From Synchiropus splendidus (taxonomy: Eukaryota; Chordata; Actinopteri; Syngnathiformes; Callionymidae): 64,000 nucleotides of DNA. Each line of letters starts with the position of its first letter. Position 1 is the stretch's first letter. Below the pieces are notes generated by a model. The model was not told where the DNA came from, ran no database searches, and worked only from the letters and a program-made list of their open reading frames with translations. The DNA lies in NCBI RefSeq assembly GCF_027744825.2, contig NC_071339.1, positions 26,087,501 through 26,151,500 on the forward strand, in the 5' to 3' direction. Position numbers and translations under genes: made by a program. Of the stretch, positions 11,001 to 25,120 are shown piece after piece.

Positions 11001-12380
11001 TTAAAATTTCATGTTCTGAAGCTTCCCTGAAAAGTTATGGCACAATGCACAAAAACGCTTTTCAGCCTGAGATAAGGTGGGTTTCGGAACGCCAAACATA
11101 AAAGTGTTGATAACTTTGGAAAAACACTTCAGACAGCTTAGATTTGATGTGCACCTACTAGAAACACCCTTTCTGCTATAGTGGGAGGTTAAAATTTCAT
11201 GTTCTGAAGCTTCCCTGAAAAGTTATGGCACAATGCGTAAAAACGCTTTTCAGCCTGTGATAAGTTGGGTTTCGGGACGCCAAACATAAAAGTGTTAATA
11301 ACTTTGGAAAAACACTTCAGACAGCTTAGATTTGATGTGCAACTACTAGAAAGACCCTTTCTGCTATAGTGGGAGGTTAAAATTTCATGTTCTGAAGCTT
11401 CCCTGAAAAGTTATGGCACAATGCACAAAATCGCTTTTCAGCCTGAGATAAGGTGGGTTTCGGAACGCCAAACATAAAAGTGTTAATAACTTTGGAAAAA
11501 CACTTCAGACAGCTTAGATTTGATGTGCAACTACTAGAAAGACCCTTTCTGCTATAGTGGGAGGTTAAAATTTCATGTTCTGAAGCTTCCCTGAAAAGTT
11601 ATGGCACAATGCACAAAAACGGTTTTCAACCTGAGATAAGTAGGGTTTCGGAACGCCAAACATAAAAGTGTTGATAACTTTCGAAAAACACTTCAGACAG
11701 CTTAGATTTGATGTGCACCTACTAGAAAGACCCTTTCTGCTATAGTGGGAGGTTAAAATTTCATGTTCTGAAGCTTCCCTGAAAAGTTATGGTACAATGC
11801 ACAAAAACGCTTTTTAGCCTGAGATAAGGTGGGTTTCGGAACGCCAAACATAAAAGTGTTAATAACTTTGGAAAAACACTTCAGACAGCTTAGATTTGAT
11901 GTGCAACTACTAGAAAGACACTTTCTGCTATTGTGGGAGGTTAAAATTTCATGTTCGGAAGATTCCCTGAAAAGTTAGGGCACAATGCACAAAAACGCTT
12001 TTCAGCCTGAGATAAGGTGGGTTTTGGAACGCCAAAAAAAAAAGTGTTGATAACTTTGGAAAAACACTTCAGACAGCTTAGATTTGATGTGCAACTACTA
12101 GAAAGACCCTTTCTGCGAAAGTGAGAGGTTAAAATTTCATGTTCAGAAGCTTCCCTGAAAAGTTATGGCACAATGCACAAAAACGCTTTTCAGTCTGAGA
12201 TAAGGTGGGTTTCGGAACGCCAAACATAAAAGTGTTAATAACTTTGGAAAAACACTTCAGACAGCTTAGATTTGATGTGCACCTACTAGAAAGACCCTTT
12301 CTGCTATAGTGGGAGGTTAAAATTTCATGTTCTGAAGCTTCCCTGAAAAGTTATGGCACAATGCACAAAAACGCTTTTCA
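5093..12380 (+). repeat. Satellite domain next to the provirus, short local duplications
   Basis: Monomers are mixed. Shared rare variants show local copying. CAGGATGAGATAAGG recurs at about 8999 and 10314 (7 monomers apart). A TTTTGGAACGCC variant followed by a run of ten A recurs at 9391, 10518 and 12022 (6 and 8 monomers apart). Confidence 0.8.
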
Positions 12381-15300
12381 GGATGAGATAAGGTGGGTTT
12401 CGGAACTCCAAACATAAAAGTGTTGATAACTTTCGAAAAACACTTCAGACAGCTTAGATTTGACGTGCAACTACTAGAAAAACCCCTTCTGCTATAGTGG
12501 GAGGTTAAAATTTCACGTTCTGAAGCTTCCCTGAAAAGTTATGGCACAATGCACAAAAACGCGTTTCAGCCTGAGATAAGGTGGGTTTCGGAACGCCAAA
12601 CATAAAAGTGTTGATAACTTTCGAAAAACACTTCAGACAGCTTAGATTTGATGTTCACCTACGAGAAAGACCCTTTCTGCTATAGTGGGAGGTTAAAATT
12701 TCATGTTCTGAAGCTTCCCTGAAAAGTTATGGCACAATGCGTAAAAACGCTTTTCAGCCTGAGAAAAGGTGGGTTTCGGAACGCCAAACATAAAAGTGTT
12801 GATAACTTTCGAAAAACACTTCAGACAGCTTAGATTTGATGTGCAACTACTAGAAAGACCCTTTCTGCTATAGTGGGAGGTTAAAATTTCATGTTCTGAA
12901 GCTTCCCTGAAAAGTTATGGCACAATGCACAAAAACGCTTTTCAGCTTGAGATAAGGTGGGTTTCGGAACGCCAAACATAAAAGTGTTGATAACTTTCTA
13001 AAAACACTTCAGACAACTTAGATTTGATGTGCAACTACTAGAAAGACCCTTTCTGCTATAGTGGGAGGTTTAAAATTTCATGTTCTGAAGCTTACCTGAA
13101 AAGTTATGGCACAATGCACAAAAACGCTTTTCAGCCTGAGATAAGGTGGGTTTCGGAACGCCAAACATAAAAGTGTTGATAACTTTAGAAAAACACTTCA
13201 GACAGCTTAGATTTGATGTGCAACTACTAGAAAGACCCTTTCTACTATAGTGGGAGGTTAAAATTTCATGTTCTTAAGCTTCCCTGAAAAGTTATGGCAC
13301 AATCCACAAAAACGCTTTTCAGCCTGAGATAAGGTGGGTTTCGGAAGGCCAAACATAAAAGTGTTGATAACTTTCGAAAAACACTTCAGACAGCTTAGAT
13401 TTGATGTGCACCTACTAGAAAGACCCTTTCTGCTATAGTGGGTGGTTAAAATTTCATGTTCTGAAGCTTCCCTGAAAAGTTATGGCACAATGCGTAAAAA
13501 CGCTTTTCCGCCTGAGATAAGGTGGGTTTCGGAACGCCAAACATAAAAGTGTTAATAACTTTGGAAAAACACTTCAGACAGCTTAGATTTGATGTGCAAC
13601 TACTAGAAAGACCCTTTATGCTATAGTGGGAGGTTACATTTTCATGTTCTGAAGCTTCCCTGAAAAGTTATGGCACAATGCACAAAAACGCTTTTCAGCC
13701 TGAGATAAGGTGGGTTTCAGAACGCCAAACATAAAAGTGTTGATAACTTTCGAAAAACACTTCAGACAGCTTAGATTTGATGTGCAACTACTAGAAAGAC
13801 CCTTTCTGCTATAGTGGGAGGTTAAAATTTCATGTTCTGAAGCTTCCCTGAAAAGTTATGGCACAATGCACAAAAACGCTTTTCAGCCTGAGATAAGGTA
13901 GGTTTCGGAACGCCAAACATAAAAGTGTTAATAACTTTGGAAAAACACTTCAGACAGCTTAGATTTGATGTGCAACTACTAGAAAGACCTTTTCTGCTAT
14001 AGTGGGAAGTTAAAATTTCATGTTCTGAAGCCTCCCTGAAAAGTTATGGCACAATGCACAAAAACGCTTTTCAGCCTGAGATAAGGTGGGTTTCGGAACG
14101 CCAAACATAAAAGTGTTGATAACTTTCGAAAAACACTTCAGACAGCTTAGATTTGATGTGCACCTACTAGAAAGACCCTTTCTGCTATAGTGGGAGGTTA
14201 AAATTTCATGTTCTGAAGCTTCCCTGAAAAGTTATGGCACAATGCGTAAAAACGCTTTTCAGCCTGAGATAAGGTGGGTTTCGGAACGCCAAACATAAAA
14301 GTGTTAATAACTTTGGAAAAACACTTCAGACAGTTTAGATTTGTTGTGCAACTACTAGAAAGACCCTTTCTGCTATAGTGGAAGGTTAAAATTTCATGTT
14401 CTGAAGCTTCCCTGAAAAGTTATGGCACAATGCACAAAAACGCTTTTCAGCCTGAGATAAGGTGGGTTTCGGAAGGCCAAACATAAAAGTGTTGATAACT
14501 TTCGAAAAACACTTCAGACAGCTTAGATTTGATGTGCACCTACTAGAAAGACCCTTTCTGCTATAGTGAGTGGTTAAAATTTCATGTTCTGAAGCTTCCC
14601 TGAAAAGTTATGGCACAATGCGTAAAAACGCTTTTCCGCCTGAGATAAGGTGGGTTTCGGAACGCCAAACATAAAAGTGTTAATAACTTTGGAAAAACAC
14701 TTCAGACAGCTTAGATTTGATGTGCAACTACTAGAAAGACCCTTTCTGCTATAGTGGGAGGTTAAAATTTCATGTTCTGAAGCTTCCCTGAAAAGTTATG
14801 GCACAATGCACAAAAACGCTTTTCAGCCTGAGATAAGGTGGGTTTCGGAACGCCAAACATAAAAGTGTTGATAACTTTCGAAAAAAAACTTCAGACAGCT
14901 TAGATTTGATGTGCAACTACTAGAAAGACCCTTTCTGCTATAGTGGGAGGTTAAAATGTAATGTTCTGAAGCTTCCCTGAAAAGTTATGGCACAATGCAC
15001 AAAAACGCTTTTCAGCCTGAGATAAGGTAGGTTTCGGAACGCCAAACATAAAAGTGTTAATAACTTTCGAAAAACACTTCTGAAAGCTTAGATTTGATGT
15101 GCAACTACTAGAAAGACCCTTTCTGCTATATTGGGAGGTTAAAATTTCATGTTCTGAAGCTTCCCTGAAAAGTTATGGCACAATGCACAAAAACGCTTTT
15201 CAGCCTGAGATAAGGTGGGTTTCGGAACGCCAAACATAAAAGTGTTAATAACTTTGGAAAAACACTTCAGACAGCTTAGATTTGATGTGCAACTACTAGA

Positions 15301-18300
15301 AAGACCCTTTCTGCTATAGTGGGAAGTTAAAATTTCATGTTCTGAAGCCTCCCTGAAAAGTTATGGCACAATGCACAAAAACGCTTTTCAGCCTGAGATA
15401 AGGTGGGTTTTCCGAACGCCAGACATAAAAGTGTTGATAACTTTCGAACAACACTTCAGACAGCTTAGATTTGATGTGCACCTACTAGAAAGACCCTTTC
15501 TGCTATAGTGGGAGGTTAAAATTTCATGTTCTGAAGCTTCCCTGAAAAGTTATGGCACAATGCACAAAAACGCTTTTCAGGATGAGATAAGGTGGGTTTC
15601 GGAACTCCAAACATAAAAGTGTTGATAACTTTCGAAAAACACTTCAGACAGCTTAGATTTGACGTGCAACTACTAGAAAAACCCCTTCTGCTATAGTGGG
15701 AGGTTAAAATTTCACGTTCTGAAGCTTCCCTGAAAAGTTATGGCACAATGCACAAAAACGCGTTTCAGCCTGAGATAAGGTGGGTTTCGGAACGCCAAAC
15801 ATAAAAGTGTTGATAACTTTCGAAAAACACTTCAGACAGCTTAGATTTGATGTTCACCTACGAGAAAGACCCTTTCTGCTATAGTGGGAGGTTAAAATTT
15901 CATGTTCTGAAGCTTCCCTGAAAAGTTATGGCACAATGCGTAAAAACGCTTTTCAGCCTGAGAAAAGGTGGGTTTCGGAACGCCAAACATAAAAGTGTTG
16001 ATAACTTTCGAAAAACACTTCAGACAGCTTAGATTTGATGTGCAACTACTAGAAAGACCCTTTCTGCTATAGTGGGAGGTTAAAATTTCATGTTCTGAAG
16101 CTTCCCTGAAAAGTTATGGCACAATGCACAAAAACGCTTTTCAGCTTGAGATAAGGTGGGTTTCGGAACGCCAAACATAAAAGTGTTGATAACTTTCTAA
16201 AAACACTTCAGACAACTTAGATTTGATGTGCAACTACTAGAAAGACCCTTTCTGCTATAGTGGGAGGTTTAAAATTTCATGTTCTGAAGCTTCCCTGAAA
16301 AGTTATGGCACAATGCACAAAAACGCTTTTCAGCCTGAGATAAGGTGGGTTTCGGAACGCCAAACATAAAAGTGTTGATAACTTTAGAAAAACACTTCAG
16401 ACAGCTTAGATTTGATGTGCAACTACTAGAAAGACCCTTTCTACTATAGTGGGAGGTTAAAATTTCATGTTCTTAAGCTTCCCTGAAAAGTTATGGCACA
16501 ATCCACAAAAACGCTTTTCAGCCTGAGATAAGGTGGGTTTCGGAAGGCCAAACATAAAAGTGTTGATAACTTTCGAAAAACACTTCAGACAGCTTAGATT
16601 TGATGTGCACCTACTAGAAAGACCCTTTCTGCTATAGTGGGTGGTTAAAATTTCATGTTCTGAAGCTTCCCTGAAAAGTTATGGCACAATGCGTAAAAAC
16701 GCTTTTCCGCCTGAGATAAGGTGGGTTTCGGAACGCCAAACATAAAAGTGTTAATAACTTTGGAAAAACACTTCAGACAGCTTAGATTTGATGTGCAACT
16801 ACTAGAAAGACCCTTTATGCTATAGTGGGAGGTTACATTTTCATGTTCTGAAGCTTCCCTGAAAAGTTATGGCACAATGCACAAAAACGCTTTTCAGCCT
16901 GAGATAAGGTGGGTTTCAGAACGCCAAACATAAAAGTGTTGATAACTTTCGAAAAACACTTCAGACAGCTTAGATTTGATGTGCAACTACTAGAAAGACC
17001 CTTTCTGCTATAGTGGGAGGTTAAAATTTAATGTTCTGAAGCTTCCCTGAAAAGTTATGGCACAATGCACAAAAACGCTTTTCAGCCTGAGATAAGGTAG
17101 GTTTCGGAACGCCAAACATAAAAGTGTTAATAACTTTGGAAAAACACTTCAGACAGCTTAGATTTGATGTGCAACTACTAGAAAGACCTTTTCTGCTATA
17201 GTGGGAAGTTAAAATTTCATGTTCTGAAGCCTCCCTGAAAAGTTATGGCACAATGCACAAAAACGCTTTTCAGCCTGAGATAAGGTGGGTTTCGGAACGC
17301 CAAACATAAAAGTGTTGATAACTTTCGAAAAACACTTCAGACAGCTTAGATTTGATGTGCACCTACTAGAAAGACCCGTTCTGCTATAGTGGGAGGTTAA
17401 AATTTCATGTTCTGAAGCTTCCCTGAAAAGTTATGGCACAATGCGTAAAAACGCTTTTCAGCCTGAGATAAGGTGGGTTTCGGAACGCCAAACATAAAAG
17501 TGTTAATAACTTTGGAAAAACACTTCAGACAGTTTAGATTTGTTGTGCAACTACTAGAAAGACCCTTTCTGCTATAGTGGAAGGTTAAAATTTCATGTTC
17601 TGAAGCTTCCCTGAAAAGTTATGGCACAATGCACAAAAACGCTTTTCAGCCTGAGATAAGGTGGGTTTCGGAAGGCCAAACATAAAAGTGTTGATAACTT
17701 TCGAAAAACACTTCAGACAGCTTAGATTTGATGTGCACCTACTAGAAAGACCCTTTCTGCTATAGTGAGTGGTTAAAATTTCATGTTCTGAAGCTTCCCT
17801 GAAAAGTTATGGCACAATGCGTAAAAACGCTTTTCCGCCTGAGATAAGGTGGGTTTCGGAACGCCAAACATAAAAGTGTTAATAACTTTGGAAAAACACT
17901 TCAGACAGCTTAGATTTGATGTGCAACTACTAGAAAGACCCTTTCTGCTATAGTGGGAGGTTAAAATTTCATGTTCTGAAGCTTCCCTGAAAAGTTATGG
18001 CACAATGCACAAAAACGCTTTTCAGCCTGAGATAAGGTGGGTTTCGGAACGCCAAACATAAAAGTGTTGATAACTTTCGAAAAAAAACTTCAGACAGCTT
18101 AGATTTGATGTGCAACTACTAGAAAGACCCTTTCTGCTATAGTGGGAGGTTAAAATTTAATGTTCTGAAGCTTCCCTGAAAAGTTATGGCACAATGCACA
18201 AAAACGCTTTTCAGCCTGAGATAAGGTAGGTTTCGGAACGCCAAACATAAAAGTGTTAATAACTATGGAAAAACACTTCAGACAGCTTAGATTTGATGTG

Positions 18301-21300
18301 CAACTACTAGAAAGACCTTTTCTGCTATAGTGGGAAGTTAAAATTTCATGTTCTGAAGCCTCCCTGAAAAGTTATGGCACAATGCACAAAAACGCTTTTC
18401 AGCCTGAGATAAGGTGGGTTTCGGAACGCCAAACATAAAAGTGTTGATAACTTTCGAAAAACACTTCAGACAGCTTAGATTTGATGTGCACCTACTAGAA
18501 AGACCCTTTCTGCTATAGTGGGAGGTTAAAATTTCATGTTCTGAAGCTTCCCTGAAAAGTTATGGCACAATGCGTAAAAACGCTTTTCAGCCTGAGATAA
18601 GGTGGGTTTCGGAACGCCAAACATAAAAGTGTTAATAACTTTGGAAAAACACTTCAGACAGTTTAGATTTGTTGTGCAACTACTAGAAAGACCCTTTCTG
18701 CTATAGTGGAAGGTTAAAATTTCATGTTCTGAAGCTTCCCTGAAAAGTTATGGCACAATGCACAAAAACGCTTTTCAGCCTGAGATAAGGTGGGTTTCGG
18801 AACGCCAAACATAAAAGTGTTGATAACTTTCGAAAAACACTTCAGACAGCTTAGATTTGATGTGCACCTACTAGAAAGACCCTTTCTGCTATAGTGAGTG
18901 GTTAAAATTTCATGTTCTGAAGCTTCCCTGAAAAGTTATGGCACAATGCGTAAAAACGCTTTTCCGCCTGAGATAAGGTGGGTTTCGGAACGCCAAACAT
19001 AAAAGTGTTAATAACTTTGGAAAAACACTTCAGACAGCTTAGATTTGATGTGCAACTACTAGAAAGACCCTTTCTGCTATAGTGGGAGGTTAAAATTTCA
19101 TGTTCTGAAGCTTCCCTGAAAAGTTATGGCACAATGCACAAAAACGCTTTTCAGCCTGAGATAAGGTGGGTTTCGGAACGCCAAACATAAAAGTGTTGAT
19201 AACTTTCGAAAAAAAACTTCAGACAGCTTAGATTTGATGTGCAACTACTAGAAAGACCCTTTCTGCTATAGTGGGAGGTTAAAATGTAATGTTCTGAAGC
19301 TTCCCTGAAAAGTTATGGCACAATGCACAAAAACGCTTTTCAGCCTGAGATAAGGTAGGTTTCGGAACGCCAAACATAAAAGTGTTAATAACTTTCGAAA
19401 AACACTTCTGAAAGCTTAGATTTGATGTGCAACTACTAGAAAGACCCTTTCTGCTATATTGGGAGGTTAAAATTTCATGTTCTGAAGCTTCCCTGAAAAG
19501 TTATGGCACAATGCACAAAAACGCTTTTCAGCCTGAGATAAGGTGGGTTTCGGAACGCCAAACATAAAAGTGTTAATAACTTTGGAAAAACACTTCAGAC
19601 AGCTTAGATTTGATGTGCAACTACTAGAAAGACCCTTTCTGCTATAGTGGGAAGTTAAAATTTCATGTTCTGAAGCCTCCCTGAAAAGTTATGGCACAAT
19701 GCACAAAAACGCTTTTCAGCCTGAGATAAGGTGGGTTTTCCGAACGCCAAACATAAAAGTGTTGATAACTTTCGAACAACACTTCAGACAGCTTAGATTT
19801 GATGTGCACCTACTAGAAAGACCCTTTCTGCTATAGTGGGAGGTTAAAATTTCATGTTCTGAAGCTTCCCTGAAAAGTTATGGCACAATGCACAAAAACG
19901 CTTTTCAGGATGAGATAAGGTGGGTTTCGGAACTCCAAACATAAAAGTGTTGATAACTTTCGAAAAACACTTCAGACAGCTTAGATTTGACGTGCAACTA
20001 CTAGAAAAACCCCTTCTGCTATAGTGGGAGGTTAAAATTTCACGTTCTGAAGCTTCCCTGAAAAGTTATGGCACAATGCACAAAAACGCGTTTCAGCCTG
20101 AGATAAGGTGGGTTTCGGAACGCCAAACATATAAGTGTTGATAACTTTCGAAAAACACTTCAGACAGCTTAGATTTGATGTTCACCTACGAGAAAGACCC
20201 TTTCTGCTATAGTGGGAGGTTAAAATTTCATGTTCTGAAGCTTCCCTGAAAAGTTATGGCACAATGCGTAAAAACGCTTTTCAGCCTGAGAAAAGGTGGG
20301 TTTCGGAACGCCAAACATAAAAGTGTTGATAACTTTCGAAAAACACTTCAGACAGCTTAGATTTGATGTGCAACTACTAGAAAGACCCTTTCTGCTATAG
20401 TGGGAGGTTAAAATTTCATGTTCTGAAGCTTCCCTGAAAAGTTATGGCACAATGCACAAAAACGCTTTTCAGCTTGAGATAAGGTGGGTTTCGGAACGCC
20501 AAACATAAAAGTGTTGATAACTTTCTAAAAACACTTCAGACAACTTAGATTTGATGTGCAACTACTAGAAAGACCCTTTCTGCTATAGTGGGAGGTTTAA
20601 AATTTCATGTTCTGAAGCTTCCCTGAAAAGTTATGGCACAATGCACAAAAACGCTTTTCAGCCTGAGATAAGGTGGGTTTCGGAACGCCAAACATAAAAG
20701 TGTTGATAACTTTAGAAAAACACTTCAGACAGCTTAGATTTGATGTGCAACTACTAGAAAGACCCTTTCTACTATAGTGGGAGGTTAAAATTTCATGTTC
20801 TTAAGCTTCCCTGAAAAGTTATGGCACAATCCACAAAAACGCTTTTCAGCCTGAGATAAGGTGGGTTTCGGAAGGCCAAACATAAAAGTGTTGATAACTT
20901 TCGAAAAACACTTCAGACAGCTTAGATTTGATGTGCACCTACTAGAAAGACCCTTTCTGCTATAGTGGGTGGTTAAAATTTCATGTTCTGAAGCTTCCCT
21001 GAAAAGTTATGGCACAATGCGTAAAAACGCTTTTCCGCCTGAGATAAGGTGGGTTTCGGAACGCCAAACATAAAAGTGTTAATAACTTTGGAAAAACACT
21101 TCAGACAGCTTAGATTTGATGTGCAACTACTAGAAAGACCCTTTATGCTATAGTGGGAGGTTACATTTTCATGTTCTGAAGCTTCCCTGAAAAGTTATGG
21201 CACAATGCACAAAAACGCTTTTCAGCCTGAGATAAGGTGGGTTTCAGAACGCCAAACATAAAAGTGTTGATAACTTTCGAAAAACACTTCAGACAGCTTA

Positions 21301-22900
21301 GATTTGATGTGCAACTACTAGAAAGACCTTTTCTGCTATAGTGGGAAGTTAAAATTTCATGTTCTGAAGCCTCCCTGAAAAGTTATGGCACAATGCACAA
21401 AAACGCTTTTCAGCCTGAGATAAGGTGGGTTTCGGAACGCCAAACATAAAAGTGTTGATAACTTTCGAAAAACACTTCAGACAGCTTAGATTTGATGTGC
21501 ACCTACTAGAAAGACCCGTTCTGCTATAGTGGGAGGTTAAAATTTCATGTTCTGAAGCTTCCCTGAAAAGTTATGGCACAATGCGTAAAAACGCTTTTCA
21601 GCCTGAGATAAGGTGGGTTTCGGAACGCCAAACATAAAAGTGTTAATAACTTTGGAAAAACACTTCAGACAGTTTAGATTTGTTGTGCAACTACTAGAAA
21701 GACCCTTTCTGCTATAGTGGAAGGTTAAAATTTCATGTTCTGAAGCTTCCCTGAAAAGTTATGGCACAATGCACAAAAACGCTTTTCAGCCTGAGATAAG
21801 GTGGGTTTCGGAAGGCCAAACATAAAAGTGTTGATAACTTTCGAAAAACACTTCAGACAGCTTAGATTTGATGTGCACCTACTAGAAAGACCCTTTCTGC
21901 TATAGTGAGTGGTTAAAATTTCATGTTCTGAAGCTTCCCTGAAAAGTTATGGCACAATGCGTAAAAACGCTTTTCCGCCTGAGATAAGGTGGGTTTCGGA
22001 ACGCCAAACATAAAAGTGTTAATAACTTTGGAAAAACACTTCAGACAGCTTAGATTTGATGTGCAACTACTAGAAAGACCCTTTCTGCTATAGTGGGAGG
22101 TTAAAATTTCATGTTCTGAAGCTTCCCTGAAAAGTTATGGCACAATGCACAAAAACGCTTTTCAGCCTGAGATAAGGTGGGTTTCGGAACGCCAAACATA
22201 AAAGTGTTGATAACTTTCGAAAAAAAACTTCAGACAGCTTAGATTTGATGTGCAACTACTAGAAAGACCCTTTCTGCTATAGTGGGAGGTTAAAATGTAA
22301 TGTTCTGAAGCTTCCCTGAAAAGTTATGGCACAATGCACAAAAACGCTTTTCAGCCTGAGATAAGGTAGGTTTCGGAACGCCAAACATAAAAGTGTTAAT
22401 AACTTTCGAAAAACACTTCTGAAAGCTTAGATTTGATGTGCAACTACTAGAAAGACCCTTTCTGCTATATTGGGAGGTTAAAATTTCATGTTCTGAAGCT
22501 TCCCTGAAAAGTTATGGCACAATGCACAAAAACGCTTTTCAGCCTGAGATAAGGTGGGTTTCGGAACGCCAAACATAAAAGTGTTAATAACTTTGGAAAA
22601 ACACTTCAGACAGCTTAGATTTGATGTGCAACTACTAGAAAGACCCTTTCTGCTATAGTGGGAAGTTAAAATTTCATGTTCTGAAGCCTCCCTGAAAAGT
22701 TATGGCACAATGCACAAAAACGCTTTTCAGCCTGAGATAAGGTGGGTTTTCCGAACGCCAAACATAAAAGTGTTGATAACTTTCGAACAACACTTCAGAC
22801 AGCTTAGATTTGATGTGCACCTACTAGAAAGACCCTTTCTGCTATAGTGGGAGGTTAAAATTTCATGTTCTGAAGCTTCCCTGAAAAGTTATGGCACAAT
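12381..22900 (+). repeat. Higher-order repeat set: 17-mer, 23-mer and partial third copy
   Basis: The variant pair GGATGAGATAAGG plus CGGAACTCC marks unit starts at 12381, 15580 and 19908, giving units of 3199 bp (17 monomers) and 4328 bp (23 monomers). A second marker (CTTTATGC at 13614, 16813, 21141) gives the same spacings. The 23-mer contains an extra six-monomer block of about 1129 bp (run of eight A at 18078 and 19207). The third copy lacks one monomer and diverges near 22900. Confidence 0.88.
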
Positions 22901-25120
22901 GCGTAAAAACGCTTTTCAGCCTGAGATAAGATGGGTTTCGGAACGCCAAACATAAAAGTGTTAATAACTTTGGAAAAACACTTCAGACAGCCTCGATTTG
23001 GTGTGCAACTACTAGAAAGACCCTTTCTGCTATAGTGGGAGGTTAAAATTTCATGTTCTGAAGCTTCCCTGAAAAGTTATGACACAATGCACAAAAACGC
23101 TTTTCAGCCTGAGATAAGGTGGGTTTCGGAACGCCAAACATAAAAGTGTTGATAACTTTTGAAAAACACTTCAGACAGCTTAGATTTGATGTGCAACTAC
23201 TAGAAAGACCCTTTCTGCTATAGTGGGAGGTTAAAATGTAATGTTCTGAAGCTTCCCTGAAAAGTTATGGCACAATGCACAAAAACGCTTTTCAGCCTGA
23301 GATATGGTAGGTTTCGGAACGCCAAACATAAAAGTGTTAATAACTTTCGAAAAACACTTCTGAAAGCTTAGATTTGATGTGCAACTACTAGAAAGACCCT
23401 TTCTGCTATATTGGGAGGTTAAAATTTCATGTTCTGAAGCTTCCCTGAAAAGTTATGGCACAATGCACAAAAACGCTTTTCAGCCTGAGATAAGGTGGGT
23501 TTCGGAACGCCAAACATAACAGTGTTGATAACTTTCGAAAAACACTTCAGACAGCTTAGATTTGATGTGCAACTACTAGAAAGACCCTTTCTACTATAGT
23601 GGGAGGTTAAAATTTCATGTTCTTAAGCTTCCCTGAAAAGTTATGGCACAATCCACAAAAACGCTTTTCAGCCTGAGATAAGGTGGGTTTCGGAAGGCCA
23701 AACATAAAAGTGTTGATAACTTTCGAAAAACACTTCAGACAGCTTAGATTTGATGTGCAACTACTAGAAAGACCCGTTCTGCTATATTGGGAGGTTAAAA
23801 TTTCATGTTCTGAAGCTTCCCTGAAAAGTTATGGCACAATGCACAAAAACGCTTTTCAGCCTGAGATAAGGTGGGTTTCGGAACGCCAAACATAAAAGTG
23901 TTAATAACTTTGGAAAAACACTTCAGACAGCTTAGATTTGATGTGCAACTACTAGAAAGACCTTTTCTGCTATAGTGGGAAGTTAAAATTTCATGTTCTG
24001 AAGCCTCCCTGAAATTTATGGCACAAAGCACAAAAACGCTTTTCAGCCTGAGATAAGGTGGGTTTCGGAACGCCAAACATAAAAGTGTTAATAACTTTGG
24101 AAAAACACTTCAGACAGTTTAGATTTGTTGTGCAACTACTAGAAAGACCCTTTCTGCTATAGTGGAAGGTTAAAATTTCATGTTCTGAAGCTTCCCTGAA
24201 AAGTTATGGCACAATGCGTAAAAACGCTTTTCAGCCTGAGATAAGATGGGTTTCGGAACGCCAAACATAAAAGTGTTGATAACTTTCGAAAAACACTTCA
24301 GACAGCTTAGATTTGATGTGCAACTACTAGAAAGACCCGTTCTGCTTTATTGGGAGGTTAAAATTTCATGTTCTGAAGCTTCCCTGAAAAGTTATGGCAC
24401 AATGCACAAAAACGCTTTTCAGCCTGAGATAAGGTGGGTTTCGGAACGCCAAACATAAAAGTGTTAATAACTTTGGAAAAACACTTCAGACAGCTTAGAT
24501 TGGATGTGCAACTACTAGAAAGACCCTTTCTGCTATAGTGGGAAGTTAAAATTTCATGTTCTGAAGCTTCCCTGAAATTTATGGCACAAAGCACAAAAAC
24601 GCTTTTCAGCCTGAGATAAGGTGGGTTTCGGAACGCCAAACATAAAAGTGTTAATAACTTTGGAAAAACACTTCAGACAGTTTAGATTTGTTGTGCAACT
24701 ACTAGAAAGACCCTTTCTGCTATAGTGGAAGGTTAAAATTTCATGTTCTGAAGCTTCCCTGAAAAGTTATGGCACAATGCACAAAAACGCTTTTCAGCCT
24801 GAGATAAGGTGGGTTTCGGAAGGCCAAACATAAAAGTGTTAATAACTTTGGAAAAACACTTCAGACAGCTTAGATTTGATGTGCAACTACTAGAAAGACC
24901 CTTTCTGCTATAGTGGGAGGTTAAAATTTCATGTTCTGAAGCTTCCCTGAAAAGTTATGGCACAATGCACAAAAACGCTTTTCAGCCTGAGATAAGGTGG
25001 GTTTCGGAACGCCAAACATAAAAGTGTTGATAACTTTCGAAAAACACTTCAGACAGCTTAGATTTGATGTGCAACTACTAGAAAGACCCTTTCTGCTATA
25101 GTGGGAGGTTAAAATGTAAT
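22900..25120 (+). repeat. Satellite transition zone with three-monomer duplication
   Basis: A segment starting at 23683 recurs at 24246 (563 bp, three monomers less one base), including a shared 2-bp loss (CTGAAATTTATGGC) and AAAGCACAAAA variant. The same short variant returns at about 27015 and 35475. Confidence 0.75.
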